Shown piece by piece: positions 28,060 to 36,898 of a DNA stretch of 64,000 bases. Source of the stretch: Aeromicrobium choanae (GTDB lineage: Bacteria > Actinomycetota > Actinomycetes > Propionibacteriales > Nocardioidaceae); the NCBI RefSeq assembly GCF_900167475.1, contig NZ_LT796768.1, positions 744,001 to 808,000 on the forward strand, read 5' to 3'. Position 1 is the stretch's first letter. Each line of letters opens with the position of its first letter. The position numbers were made by a program, and so were the translations under genes. Below the pieces are notes generated by a model. That model saw only the letters and a program-made list of their open reading frames with translations, ran no database searches and was not told the origin of the DNA.

Positions 28060-29331
28060 TCACTCCGAAGACGGATAGATGCCGATCGAGCAGACGCTGT
28101 AGCGCAGTCCGTTGGGGGTCACGGCGCGCAGATCCGGAACCGCGAATGTGTTGACGCCGTCCCCGCCGAACGTGGTGCCCATGAGGGAGAACAGCGCCGA
28201 GTTCTGCGCGATCGCCAGCAGCCGACCGTCGGCCGGGATGCCGCGCGAACCGACGCCGAGGACGATGCTGCCCATCGTGCAGTCGTAGTCATTGCGGAAC
28301 GCGCGACCGGAGCCCTGCCACTGGTTGAACTGCCCGGAGAGCAGGGAATTGCCGGCGGGGCCCTGCGGTCCGGCGGGTCCCATCGGACCGGTCGGTCCGG
28401 CAGGACCGCTATCGCCCGCAGGGCCGACCGGGCCGGCGGGCCCGGTCGCTCCCTCGGCGCCTGCGGCGCCGGTCGCGCCCGCCGCGCCATCGACACCCTT
28501 CTCACCCTGGTCGCCCTTGTCGCCCTTGGCGCCGGCTGCCGCGACGAGGATCCAATCCGCGGGCGAGGTGGCCGGGTCGGCCGCGATCGAGGACCGGGCG
28601 GCCACGTAGGTGCTGCCCCCGCGGGTCACCACCGAGGCCGGCGGGCCTGCGCTGTAGGCGGTCGAGGCACTCCACGTGGACACGGCACTCCACGGGACGA
28701 CTCCGTCGTCGCCCTGGTCGCCCTTCGCGCCGGTCGCACCCGCGGCACCGTCGCCGCCCTTGTCGCCCTTGGCACCCGTCGCGCCGTCGTCACCCTTGGC
28801 GCCGGCCGCACCCGCAGCACCGTCGTCGCCCTTGTCACCCTTGTCTCCCTTAGCACCTGCCGCGCCGGTCGCGCCGTCGTCACCCTTGGCGCCGGCCGCA
28901 CCCGCAGCGCCGGGGTCACCCTTGTCGCCCTTCGCGCCGGTGGCGCCATCGTCACCCTTCGCGCCCTCGTCGCCCGCGGCGCCGTCCTGGCCATCGGCAC
29001 CCTTCGCACCGGAGCCGCCGTCGTCGCCCGCAGCACCATCGGCGCCATCGAGGCCGTCGGAGCCGTCCTCACCGTCGGAGCCGTCCTGGCCGTCGGAACC
29101 GTCGGCGGCCTCCTCCGAGCCCTGCCACGTGACGGGGACCAGGTCGTCCGCGCACGAGTCCGACGCGTCCGACAGGTAGAGCGATCCCTCAGCGACGTCC
29201 ATGCAGCCGTACATCGGCGAGCTGACCCGTACCGCGTCGTCGCTCGAGGTCGTGGTGACGACCAGGGCCGATCCGGCTCCGATCACCGCCGACACCGCAC
29301 CGCACGCCAACACCGTCCGCAAGGAGCTCAT
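28060..29331 (-). CDS. Secreted collagen-like protein with CBM5/12-like insert and C-terminal tail-collar domain
   Basis: A 423-residue exported protein. A signal sequence (about 1-26) precedes a short domain with C43 and C60. A first collagen block of about 45 Gly-X-Y triplets (78-210) is rich in Asp and Lys. A non-collagen domain (211-266) with two tryptophans, WSASTAYSAG and TYVAARS, resembles a CBM5/12-type module. A second block of 21 triplets (267-327) is proline-rich. The C-terminal domain (about 336-420) contains the phage tail-collar pattern GIPADGRLLAIAQNSALFSLMGTTFGG split by DGVNTFAVPDL. Bacterial collagens are usually surface adhesins. The ATG at 29331 gives the signal sequence. 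Confidence 0.87.
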   Translation of the reverse strand: MSSLRTVLACGAVSAVIGAGSALVVTTTSSDDAVRVSSPMYGCMDVAEGSLYLSDASDSCADDLVPVTWQGSEEAADGSDGQDGSDGEDGSDGLDGADGAAGDDGGSGAKGADGQDGAAGDEGAKGDDGATGAKGDKGDPGAAGAAGAKGDDGATGAAGAKGDKGDKGDDGAAGAAGAKGDDGATGAKGDKGGDGAAGATGAKGDQGDDGVVPWSAVSTWSASTAYSAGPPASVVTRGGSTYVAARSSIAADPATSPADWILVAAAGAKGDKGDQGEKGVDGAAGATGAAGAEGATGPAGPVGPAGDSGPAGPTGPMGPAGPQGPAGNSLLSGQFNQWQGSGRAFRNDYDCTMGSIVLGVGSRGIPADGRLLAIAQNSALFSLMGTTFGGDGVNTFAVPDLRAVTPNGLRYSVCSIGIYPSSE

Positions 29332-29505
29332 CCTCGCCCTCCACTCGCTCTTCGGGCACAGCAGCATGGCCGATCGGTTCGGCGTACCCGGGTCGGAGGT
29401 TACCGACGATGTGACGACAGGGTGCCCCTGTTGCAGAAGTTGCTCGTGTGATCTCGTCGGCGGAGCGGCCGCGAGGTGTCCGAGGCGGCGGCTAGCGTGA
29501 GCGAC

Positions 29506-29928
29506 ATGGACCAACGACTCAGCCTCATCACCCTCGGCGTCGCCGACCTCGGGCGCGCCCGCGCCTTCTACGAGGAGGGGCTCGGGTTCACGAAGGACAA
29601 CGACGAGGACGACATCGTGTTCTACCAGCTGCCCGGGCTGGTCCTCGCGCTGTGGACCCGAGAGGGGCTGGCGGCCGACGCGGCCGTCGAGGACACGGGC
29701 GCCGCCTTCAGTGGCATCACCCTCGCCCAGAACGTGGGCTCACCCGACGAGGTCGATGCCGTCATCGAGCAGGCGCGCACCGCCGGAGCGCGCGTGCTCA
29801 AGCCCGCCCGGGAGGCCGAGTGGGGCGGCTACTCGGGCTACGTCGCCGACCCCGACGGCCACCTGTGGGAGATCGCGCACAACCCGTTCTGGACCGTGCA
29901 CGAGGACGGGCGCACGACGCTGCGCTGA
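29506..29928 (+). CDS. VOC-family (glyoxalase/bleomycin resistance-like) protein
   Basis: A 140-residue vicinal-oxygen-chelate fold protein: two beta-alpha-beta-beta-beta modules, beginning LITLGVADLGRARAFYEEGLGF and ending YVADPDGHLWEIAHNP, where H and E could be metal ligands. It may act in dioxygenase, epimerase or antibiotic-binding chemistry. The sequence does not decide. TAGCGT at 29493-29498 ends 7 nt before ATG 29506. The 174-bp spacer upstream is shared with the divergent collagen gene. Confidence 0.87.
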   Translation: MDQRLSLITLGVADLGRARAFYEEGLGFTKDNDEDDIVFYQLPGLVLALWTREGLAADAAVEDTGAAFSGITLAQNVGSPDEVDAVIEQARTAGARVLKPAREAEWGGYSGYVADPDGHLWEIAHNPFWTVHEDGRTTLR

Positions 29929-29938
29929 GCGATGGGCC

Positions 29939-31432
29939 CTAGTGGGCCACCGGGCAGCCCGACACGACCTCTGCGGGGCCCGCGTCGGCCGGCTCGATCT
30001 CGGGCCGTGCCCCCGGCGTGCGCCGCGTCAGCGTCACCTCGAAGCCCTTCGGCACGATCGTGAGGCGCTCGTCGATCCGCAGCTCGTAGTCCGGGTCGCC
30101 GGTGATGTCGTACCGGTGCAGCAGCCGAGCCAGGACGAGGATCGCCTCGTGGAGGGCGAACTGGCGCCCGATGCAGGCGCGGTCGCCGGTGCCGAACGGC
30201 TTGTAGACGTTCTTCATCCGGCCCTTGGAGTTCTCCGGCAGGAAGCGGTCGGGGTCGAACTCCTCCGCCGTCGGCCCCCAGGCCGCCGGGTCGCGCTGCA
30301 TCATCGGCAGCACCACGATCGCCCAGTCGTCGGGCGTCATGACGGCCTCGTGGTCGGTCCCCGCGGCGATGGTCGTGGTCTCGCGGGGCGAGCGCGCGAA
30401 CGCCGGGGCCGTCGGCCACAGGCGCAGCCCTTCATCGAGGCAGCGGCGCAGGTAGCGGAACCGCGGCACCTGCTCGAACGTGGGCTCCACCTCGGGGTCG
30501 TCGCCCAGCAGGGCATCCGTCTCGGCCTGGGCCTTCGCGAGGAGCTCCGGGTCGCGCGACAGGTAGTACAGCACGAAGCTCAGCGCGCCCGAGGTCGTCT
30601 CGTGACCCGCGACCAGGAAGGTGAGGATCTGCTCGCGGATGTTCTGGTCGTCGAGCCGGACGCCCGTCTCGGGATGGGCCTCGTAGAGCATGCGGTCGAG
30701 CAGGTCGTCGCGCCGCTCCCCCGAGGCGCGCCGCTCGCGCACCATCGCGTCGACCAGCTCGTCGACGTACGCGCGGTGCTCGGCGTTCTGCTCGTCGATG
30801 CGCCGGGCGATCCGCTTCCCGCCGGGGATCGAGTCGAGCGACGACTTCTGCATCCCGGTCATCAGCGCCGCGATCATGGCGTCGACGAACGGGTGCCGCT
30901 CCCGCGAGGTGAAGGAGCCGAAGTCGCGGCTGAACGCGCACCGGCTGATCGTCTCCATCGTCAGCTTCGTCATGTCGGCCGTGACGTCGATCGGCCCCTC
31001 GAGGTCGTCCCACACGGCGAACATCTCGGCCGCGGTCTCGAGCATCGTGCCGTGGTAGCCGCGCATCGCGGCCTTCGAGAACGCCGGCATCAGCACGCCG
31101 TGAGCCGTCTGCCAGTTCGGCTCGTGGTCGAACGCGGTGAACAGCGCGTCGCCCACGAACTCGCGCAGCGCCACCAGCGCCGGCGGCAGGTTCTTGTGGA
31201 ACCGGGTCTCGTCGCACATCTCGGCGGCCAGCTCGGCGCCGGTGACGAACACGAACTTCTGCCCGAACACACGCACCTCGAACAGCGGCCCGAGGTCCTT
31301 GCCGACGCGCATGACGTTGGCCAGCGGCGTGCCGGTGCGCATCGTGAGCGCGTCGTACGCGATCGGTCGACGGCCGGGCGGGTGCGGGAACCGCTGGCCA
31401 CCCCAGCTGTTCTTGACGGTCATCAGGCTCAC
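29939..31432 (-). CDS. Cytochrome P450 (CYP102-like haem domain, no fused reductase)
   Basis: A 497-residue P450. The I-helix is AGHETT (275-280), the K-helix ExxR is EGLR (334-337), and the haem ligand is C420 in FGTGDRACIGRQFA. Overall sequence (YDALTMRTGTPLANVMRVGKDLGPLFEV, NYKPFGTG-like region) resembles the haem domain of self-sufficient fatty-acid hydroxylases of the CYP102 class, but the protein stops after the haem domain. A separate reductase is needed. The GTG at 31432 is chosen because GGAAGG lies 7 nt upstream and GTGA overlaps the SDR stop. Confidence 0.92.
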   Translation of the reverse strand: MSLMTVKNSWGGQRFPHPPGRRPIAYDALTMRTGTPLANVMRVGKDLGPLFEVRVFGQKFVFVTGAELAAEMCDETRFHKNLPPALVALREFVGDALFTAFDHEPNWQTAHGVLMPAFSKAAMRGYHGTMLETAAEMFAVWDDLEGPIDVTADMTKLTMETISRCAFSRDFGSFTSRERHPFVDAMIAALMTGMQKSSLDSIPGGKRIARRIDEQNAEHRAYVDELVDAMVRERRASGERRDDLLDRMLYEAHPETGVRLDDQNIREQILTFLVAGHETTSGALSFVLYYLSRDPELLAKAQAETDALLGDDPEVEPTFEQVPRFRYLRRCLDEGLRLWPTAPAFARSPRETTTIAAGTDHEAVMTPDDWAIVVLPMMQRDPAAWGPTAEEFDPDRFLPENSKGRMKNVYKPFGTGDRACIGRQFALHEAILVLARLLHRYDITGDPDYELRIDERLTIVPKGFEVTLTRRTPGARPEIEPADAGPAEVVSGCPVAH

Positions 31433-32247
31433 AGTCCGGCCTTCCCGGCGAAGCGCGCCACGAGGCGCTGGTAGTGCGGGCCGGTCACCCGGGCCAGCAG
31501 GTCGATCACGCGGGCGTCGGCGCCGATGAGGACGCGCGCCTTGCCCTTCTCCACGCCGCGCAGGATCGCGTCGGCGGCCTGGTCGGGCGTGGTGCGCGCG
31601 ACCCGGTCGAAGGACGAGGCCAGCGAGTCGTGGTCGAGCCCGTCCACCTGGCCGGCGTTGCGGGCCACGTTGGTCTTGATGCCGCCCGGGTGCACGCACG
31701 TCACCTTCACCGGGCGTCCGCGCGCCACCATCTCCATGCGCAGCGCCTCGGTGAAGCCGCGCACGGCGAACTTGGCCGCGTTGTACGCCCCTTGCGTAGG
31801 CACCGAGATGATCCCGAAGACGCTCGAGATGTTGACGACGTGCCCGTCGCCGGACGCGATCAGGTGGGGCAGGAAGGCCTTGGAGCCGTTGACCACGCCC
31901 CAGTAGTCGACGTCCATCACCTGCTCGAGGTGCTTGAAGTCCATCGCCTCGATGTCGCCGGTGAAGGCGATGCCGGCGTTGTTGTAGACCTGGTGGACGA
32001 CGCCGAAGTGCCCGGCGATCTCGTCGGCGTAGGCCAGCACGCGCTCGCGCTCGGACACGTCGAGGTGATCGGCCCGGACGGTGGCCCCGAGGGCATCGAG
32101 GGCATGGGCCGTCTCGGCCAGACCCGTGGCGTCCACGTCGCTGATCGCCACCCGGGCGCCGCGCTTGGCCAGCCCCATCGCGAGGGCCCTGCCGATGCCC
32201 GATCCCGCGCCGGTGACGACCGCGACCTTGCCTGTGAAGTACGTCAT
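31429..32247 (-). CDS. Short-chain dehydrogenase/reductase
   Basis: A 272-residue classical SDR with NAD(P)-binding TGAGSGIG (12-19), NNAG (89-92), S142 in NISSVFG, and the catalytic Y155-x3-K159. D37 after the second strand (ISDVDA) favours NAD+ over NADP+. It is the first gene of an operon with the P450, joined by GTGA. Together they would oxidise a hydrophobic substrate and then its alcohol product. An inverted repeat upstream covers the ribosome-binding site, so the operon is probably repressed. Confidence 0.92.
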   Translation of the reverse strand: MTYFTGKVAVVTGAGSGIGRALAMGLAKRGARVAISDVDATGLAETAHALDALGATVRADHLDVSERERVLAYADEIAGHFGVVHQVYNNAGIAFTGDIEAMDFKHLEQVMDVDYWGVVNGSKAFLPHLIASGDGHVVNISSVFGIISVPTQGAYNAAKFAVRGFTEALRMEMVARGRPVKVTCVHPGGIKTNVARNAGQVDGLDHDSLASSFDRVARTTPDQAADAILRGVEKGKARVLIGADARVIDLLARVTGPHYQRLVARFAGKAGL

Positions 32248-32256
32248 ACCCACCTC

Positions 32257-32275
32257 CGGATACCGAGAGTATCCG
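32257..32275 (-). promoter_or_regulatory. Palindromic operator overlapping the SD of the SDR-P450 operon
   Basis: CGGATAC-CGAGA-GTATCCG is a perfect 7-bp inverted repeat with a 5-bp spacer. On the coding strand the distal arm runs directly into GGAGGTG, the ribosome-binding site. The size fits a TetR-family dimer site. No regulator gene lies next to it. Confidence 0.65.
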
Positions 32276-32285
32276 AAAATCGGTC

Positions 32286-33200
32286 TCAAGCGCGACGAAC
32301 GCGCGGACGCAGTCTCACGTGGGGCATCGGAGGCGCCGGGATGACCTGACCGTCGTGCCCGTCGACGTGCCCGTAGCGAGGCTCGTGGGCCTCCCAGTCC
32401 TCGCGCGCCGCGGTGATCTCCTCGTGGCTGCGGCCGATGAAGTTCCACCACATGACGATCTCCTCCTCGAACGGCTCACCGCCGATCAGGAGCACGATCG
32501 TGGGCCGCTCGACCTCGAGCGCCAGCCGCGCGCGGCCGGGCGCCAGGTACTGCAAGGACCGGTGCGGCACGGACCGGCCCGCCACCGTGACGGCGTCGTC
32601 GACGGCCAGCACGCCGTGCTCGAACGCCGGATCGAGGTCGAACTCGTGGCGCCCGGGCTCCAGCCGCAGCTCGACACCGACCAGTGGCGTGTGGACCGTG
32701 GCCTTCGACGTGGCGCCGGCGAACGAGCCCGCGAGGACGACGCCGCTCCAGCCCGGCCCTTCGACCTCGGGCAGGTCGGGATGGTGCTCGAACGCGGCCG
32801 GCCCACCGCGCCGGTGGTCGGGCAGCGCCACCCACAGCTGGAGGCCGTGCATCGGGCCGGGCTCGCCCTCGCTGAACTCCGAGTGCGACACCCCGTCGCC
32901 CGAGGTCATCAGGTTGAGCTCGCCCGGCTCGAGCACGAGGTCGCTGCCGAGGCTGTCGCGGTGGCGGATCCGCCCCACGAGTGGCCAGGTGACCGTCTGG
33001 AGGCCGGTGTGCGGATGCGGGAGCACCTGCATCCGATGGTCGGTGGGCCCGAAGTGGTCGAGGAAGCACCACGCTCCGATGAGCGGGATCTCCTTGCTCG
33101 GCAGGGTGCGGTGGACGAGCAGTCCGCGAAGGCCGCCGAGAGGGACCTCACGCGGCTCGATCGTCCGGTCGGGACTCATCGCACCAGCACCAGCACTCAT
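32286..33200 (-). CDS. Pirin-family protein
   Basis: A 304-residue bicupin. The N-terminal cupin carries the metal site pattern HFGPTDHRMQVLPHPHTGLQTVTWPL, with histidines arranged as in pirin, and a later GVSHSE. The C-terminal cupin (about 185-290) is pirin_C-like. Pirins include quercetinases and redox-sensing co-regulators. The ATG overlaps the stop of the tyrosine phosphatase gene as ATGA. A second in-frame ATG (33179) is also possible. Confidence 0.9.
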   Translation of the reverse strand: MSAGAGAMSPDRTIEPREVPLGGLRGLLVHRTLPSKEIPLIGAWCFLDHFGPTDHRMQVLPHPHTGLQTVTWPLVGRIRHRDSLGSDLVLEPGELNLMTSGDGVSHSEFSEGEPGPMHGLQLWVALPDHRRGGPAAFEHHPDLPEVEGPGWSGVVLAGSFAGATSKATVHTPLVGVELRLEPGRHEFDLDPAFEHGVLAVDDAVTVAGRSVPHRSLQYLAPGRARLALEVERPTIVLLIGGEPFEEEIVMWWNFIGRSHEEITAAREDWEAHEPRYGHVDGHDGQVIPAPPMPHVRLRPRVRRA

Positions 33201-33880
33201 TCCATCAGAGTAGTGCGGAGGCGGTCGATCGTCTCGGGCCTGCCGCCCCAGCGATGGAACCAGCCGATCGCCCCGCCGGGGTGCTCGTCCCACGTGTCGA
33301 GGACGCCGCTGATCGCCTCGACCGGCGCGGCGATGTAGGCCACCGGCAGCTCGGCGCGGCGCTCGCCGTAGAGCCGGCGGAAGCGCGCCTGGATCTCCTC
33401 CTCGTGCTGGGCCGTGGCGAGGTAGTCCTCGACGATGTCGTCGCGCTTGGCCCCCAGCAGCGCCAGCACCATCGCGATGCTGACGCCCGTGCGGTCCTTG
33501 CCCGCGGCGCAGTGGACCAGCGTGGTGGCGTCCTGGGCCGAGGCGACCGCGTCGACCACGTCGACCAGGTGATCGGCCGTGGTGCGCAGCATCAGCTGGT
33601 AGAGCTCGGCGAGCGACTCCGGCGGCGCCACCCCCGGCCGCAGCGCGCTGAGCAGCGGGAAGTTGAGCACCGTGACCCCCGGCGCGGCCAAGGGGTGCTC
33701 GGGCTCGGTCTCGGCGAGCGAGCGCAGGTCGATCACCACCGACGGCGGCCACTCGATCTCGGGCGGGGCGACGTCGTCGTGCAGGGGCAGGGCGCTGCGC
33801 AGCAGGCGACCCGGGCGGATCACGCCGCCCTCGACGGGGGTTCCACCGAGGTCGCGAAGGTTGGGGACGGTCTCGTTCAC
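33197..33880 (-). CDS. Tyrosine phosphatase (MptpB/PTP-like family)
   Basis: The 227-residue protein has the P-loop signature H-C124-AAGKD-R130-TG, in which the cysteine is nucleophile and the arginine binds phosphate, and an N-terminal NLRDLGGTP that is typical of the MptpB/SiwI-like phosphatases. The KD within the loop is characteristic of this group, which can act on phosphotyrosine and phosphoinositides. TAGGAT (33887-33892 on the opposite strand) ends 6 nt before the GTG start. It is followed in the operon by pirin. Confidence 0.9.
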   Translation of the reverse strand: MNETVPNLRDLGGTPVEGGVIRPGRLLRSALPLHDDVAPPEIEWPPSVVIDLRSLAETEPEHPLAAPGVTVLNFPLLSALRPGVAPPESLAELYQLMLRTTADHLVDVVDAVASAQDATTLVHCAAGKDRTGVSIAMVLALLGAKRDDIVEDYLATAQHEEEIQARFRRLYGERRAELPVAYIAAPVEAISGVLDTWDEHPGGAIGWFHRWGGRPETIDRLRTTLME

Positions 33881-33936
33881 TCCCCCATCCTAGGAACCGG
33901 GTCCGACCCTCTGGCGCGAGTTCCTACACTGGATGC

Positions 33937-34848
33937 GTGCCCAGCCCAGCGAGGACCACCGCCAAGGCCGCCGCGAGGACGGCTGGCGTCAGCCTCGGCA
34001 CCTACGCGATCCTGGTCGCCCAGGCGCTCCTGGCACGCAAGCGGATCGGCACCACCGCCGACCGTCCGCCCTCGGGCAACGGGCTCTACGGCGACGAGCT
34101 CGCGGGCGAGCCGCTCCACTGCCTGCTGCTGGGCGACTCCACGATGGTGGGCTACGGGGTGAAGGACCTCGCGCACACCCCGTCGGCCCTCGTCGGCACC
34201 GGACTGTCGCACCTGCTGGACCGTCCGGTGAGGATCCGCAACGAGTCCACCGTGGGCGCACGATCGCGCGACCTCATGCACCAGATCACGGCCTCCGACG
34301 AGCAGCGGCCCGACCTGGCGTTCATCCTCATCGGCGCCAACGACATCACCCACCAGGTGCCCGCGAAGCGCTCGGCCCGGCGCCTCGCCGCGGCCGTCTC
34401 GCGGCTGCGCTCCCTCGGGGCCGAGGTCGTCGTGGGGTCGGTGCCAGACTTCGGCACGATCAAGCCGCTGCCCGACCCGCTGCGCACCGTGTGCCGCTAC
34501 TGGAGCCGCCATCTCGCGCGGCGCCAGACGGTGGCGGCCGTCGAGGCCGGCGCGCGCGTGGTGTCGCTGGCCGACGTGCTGGAGCCGCTGCTGCTGGTCA
34601 AGGGCGACGCCCTCTTCGGCGACGACCGCTTCCATCCCAGCGCCGACGGCTACTCCACCGTGTGCGGCTTCCTCGTCGCGGCGGGCGCGGCGCAGTGGCG
34701 CTCCCGCGAGGAGCAGCCGGTCGAGGTCGGGACCGTCGAGCAGATGCCGCTCGGCGAGGCGGCCGAATGGGCCTCCGAGCACGGCGGCACCGAGGTGGCG
34801 CCCGCGCCGCGCGGCCGCCGCTGGGCCGCCGTCCTGCGCCGCCGCTGA
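33937..34848 (+). CDS. SGNH/GDSL-family hydrolase
   Basis: A 303-residue esterase/lipase-like protein with block I GDST (nucleophile S68), the GAND motif of block III, and DRFHPSADGY, which carries the catalytic Asp and His of block V. An N-terminal hydrophobic stretch (about 15-33) may anchor or export it. Substrate unknown, perhaps an acylated glycan. TACACT at 33925-33930 ends 6 nt before the GTG at 33937. Confidence 0.9.
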   Translation: MPSPARTTAKAAARTAGVSLGTYAILVAQALLARKRIGTTADRPPSGNGLYGDELAGEPLHCLLLGDSTMVGYGVKDLAHTPSALVGTGLSHLLDRPVRIRNESTVGARSRDLMHQITASDEQRPDLAFILIGANDITHQVPAKRSARRLAAAVSRLRSLGAEVVVGSVPDFGTIKPLPDPLRTVCRYWSRHLARRQTVAAVEAGARVVSLADVLEPLLLVKGDALFGDDRFHPSADGYSTVCGFLVAAGAAQWRSREEQPVEVGTVEQMPLGEAAEWASEHGGTEVAPAPRGRRWAAVLRRR

Positions 34849-34870
34849 GCGCTCTACCCGACCGGCACGA

Positions 34871-34904
34871 CGAAGGCCCGCCACCTCACGGTGACGGGCC
34901 TTCG
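34871..34904. terminator. Hairpin terminator between convergent genes
   Basis: CGAAGGCCCG (34871-34880) pairs with CGGGCCTTCG (34895-34904) around a 14-nt loop; the flanking GCAC/GTGC can extend the stem with a bulge. It separates the SGNH hydrolase gene from the opposing Bax1 gene. Confidence 0.75.
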
Positions 34905-34915
34905 TGCGGAGTGGA

Positions 34916-35767
34916 TCAGCTGTCCCCGCGCAAGATGGCGAGGAGGCGCAGGATCTCGAGGTAGAGCCAGACCAGCGTGACGGTCAGGCCGAACGCCGCG
35001 CGCCAGGACTCGCGCTCGGGCAGGCCCGCCGCGACACCGCGCTCGACGAAGTCGAAGTCCATGATCAGGCACAGGACGCCCAGCACGATGGCCACGCCAC
35101 CGACGAGGATCGCCAGCATCGGGTTGTCCATGCTGCGCAGGCCGCCGTTGGGGAACACGCCGAACAGGCTCAGCACCAGGTTGAGCACCATGACGCCCAT
35201 GAACGCGAAGAGCGAGATCATGACGACGCGGCGGAACTTCGGGGTGACCTGGATGTTGAAGAACTTGTAGGCGGCCAAGGTGGCACCGGCAGCCACAAAG
35301 GTGGCGAGGACGGCCTGGAAGACGATCCCGGCGTCGCCGACCCACGTGGAGACGATCTTGGAGAAGGCGCCGACGAAGACGCCCTCGACGAGCGCGTAGA
35401 CCATGACCAGCGCGGGGCTGATGACCTTCTTGAACGAGTTCACCATCGCCAGGACGAAGCCGATGAGGGCGCCGCCCATGGAGAACGTCCACGCGGTGGC
35501 CAGCGCGGCGTCGGAGTCGATGTCGCCGATCAGGAACCACGCGACCGCGGCACCGAGCACGACGAGGCCGAGCGTGATGGCGGTCTTCTCCACGACGGTG
35601 TCGAGGGTCATGCGTCCAGGGGACGTGGGAGCCTGCAGACCCGCTGCCTGCGAGCCGTCACCCGAGCCGGACAGATCGATCTTCCACTGCGACGGGTCGG
35701 CGTACTGGGTCGTGTTGCGACCGTTGAACTCTTCGCTTCTGGCGAAGACGGGGTTGCTGCTCCTCAT
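34916..35767 (-). CDS. Bax inhibitor-1/YccA-family membrane protein
   Basis: A 283-residue protein with a polar N-terminal region of about 75 residues and seven hydrophobic helices. Helical segments include GGALIGFVLAMVNSF, VYALVEGVFVGAFSK and the last helix preceded by ERESWRAAFGLTVTLVWLYLEILRLL, with conserved acidic residues (D in IMDFDF) that form the pH-sensing pair in BI-1 homologues. Bacterial members are Ca2+ leak channels or proteostasis factors. The role here is inferred. No partner lies nearby. Confidence 0.9.
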   Translation of the reverse strand: MRSSNPVFARSEEFNGRNTTQYADPSQWKIDLSGSGDGSQAAGLQAPTSPGRMTLDTVVEKTAITLGLVVLGAAVAWFLIGDIDSDAALATAWTFSMGGALIGFVLAMVNSFKKVISPALVMVYALVEGVFVGAFSKIVSTWVGDAGIVFQAVLATFVAAGATLAAYKFFNIQVTPKFRRVVMISLFAFMGVMVLNLVLSLFGVFPNGGLRSMDNPMLAILVGGVAIVLGVLCLIMDFDFVERGVAAGLPERESWRAAFGLTVTLVWLYLEILRLLAILRGDS

Positions 35768-35848
35768 GATCTCCTCCGGAGAATCTGGCCCCGCGCGCCG
35801 GTGGTGGCGGGGTCGGTGTTCCTACACTATCCAACCCATCCAGCACGT

Positions 35849-36898
35849 TCACTGTTCCCGTGCGGGTGACTTCCCCTCGGCTTCGGGCTCCTGCGCCGCG
35901 GGGGCGACCGTCATGAGGGCCGGGACCTTGACGAACGGCGCCGGACGGTCCTGCGGCACGGCGCCGGAGAGCGGCGTGGTGGGGTCCTCGAAGCTGGACT
36001 CGGCCATCCGCATCGGATAGACGTTCCAGGCGGTCGCGCCGGTCTCGAGCTGCGTCGGAACCCACGCGCCCGGGGTGGTGCACTCCTCCCACTCGTCCTT
36101 GGCGAGGCAGCCGTTGCCGCCGGGGACCGACGTGGCCAGCGGCTTGCCGTCCTGGTCGAACAGCTGGACGCCCTCGAGCACCTGGCCCTTCGCGTCGTAG
36201 GCGAAGATGTTCGTCACCTCGGTGCCGTTGAGCCAGATGCCGGTGCCGTCGGGGCCCACGATCGCGCTGTCGTTCTCGTAGGCGGAGTCGGCGTACGACC
36301 AGGCGCGATTCACGTCCTCGCTCGACGGCACCTGGGCGAGACCCACCACGGTGGCCACGACGGCGATCGCGTTGCCGATCGCGATGAGCACCCGGACCCA
36401 GCCGGGCCACTGGCCCAGGCCGACGCCCACGCTTCCTGCGACCAGCACGGCGAGCACGAGCCAGTGGGCACCGGAGGGGAGCAGGTCGCCCTCGAACCCG
36501 AAGAAGGCGCCGACGCACTGGTAGGCGGCCCAGCCGCGCACGATCCACCACGCCGGGCGCAGGGTCACCAGGAAGTCGAGCACGGCGGCCATCGCCGGGC
36601 TGCGCCGCAGGTTGCGGTCGAGGTCGCGGACGATCTCGGAGAAGGGCTCCACGACGGCGCGGAGGCGGCTGCCGCGCTCGACGACCGGTGTCGGCAGGCC
36701 GGCGGCGCCGCGCAGCTCGTTGGCGTAGGCCGCCGGATCGGGCAGCTCGCGCGCCAGGTCCTCGGCGTAGGCCTCGGCCAGGTCGGCCTCGAGCCCGTCG
36801 GTGAGCTCCTCGACCTCGTCGGCCGGCAGGTCGGCGAGAGCGGTGCGGACTGCGGCCGCGAACGCGATGATCTCGGCGGGCAGGGTGGTGGCGTTCAT
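35849..36898 (-). CDS. HAAS-signalling-type membrane protein partnered with PadR
   Basis: A 349-residue protein. The cytoplasmic N-terminus (about 1-65) is the HAAS type, DLPADEVEELTDGLEADLAEAY and ELPDPAAYANELRGAAGL. Four transmembrane helices follow (about 100-190), and the C-terminal 150 residues are probably extracytoplasmic with a CLAKDEWEEC cysteine pair. Genes of this type regularly sit behind PadR regulators, as here with an ATGA overlap, and are thought to link membrane status to gene control. The exact ligand is unknown. Confidence 0.82.
   Translation of the reverse strand: MNATTLPAEIIAFAAAVRTALADLPADEVEELTDGLEADLAEAYAEDLARELPDPAAYANELRGAAGLPTPVVERGSRLRAVVEPFSEIVRDLDRNLRRSPAMAAVLDFLVTLRPAWWIVRGWAAYQCVGAFFGFEGDLLPSGAHWLVLAVLVAGSVGVGLGQWPGWVRVLIAIGNAIAVVATVVGLAQVPSSEDVNRAWSYADSAYENDSAIVGPDGTGIWLNGTEVTNIFAYDAKGQVLEGVQLFDQDGKPLATSVPGGNGCLAKDEWEECTTPGAWVPTQLETGATAWNVYPMRMAESSFEDPTTPLSGAVPQDRPAPFVKVPALMTVAPAAQEPEAEGKSPAREQ

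Noticed and set aside
28380..29110. Short tandem DNA repeats resembling a repeat array
   Set aside because: They are codons of Gly-X-Y collagen triplets, not CRISPR: no constant spacer length and an intact frame.
28060..29331. Prophage remnant
   Set aside because: A tail-collar-like domain is present but no other phage gene is nearby, and the protein has a signal peptide.
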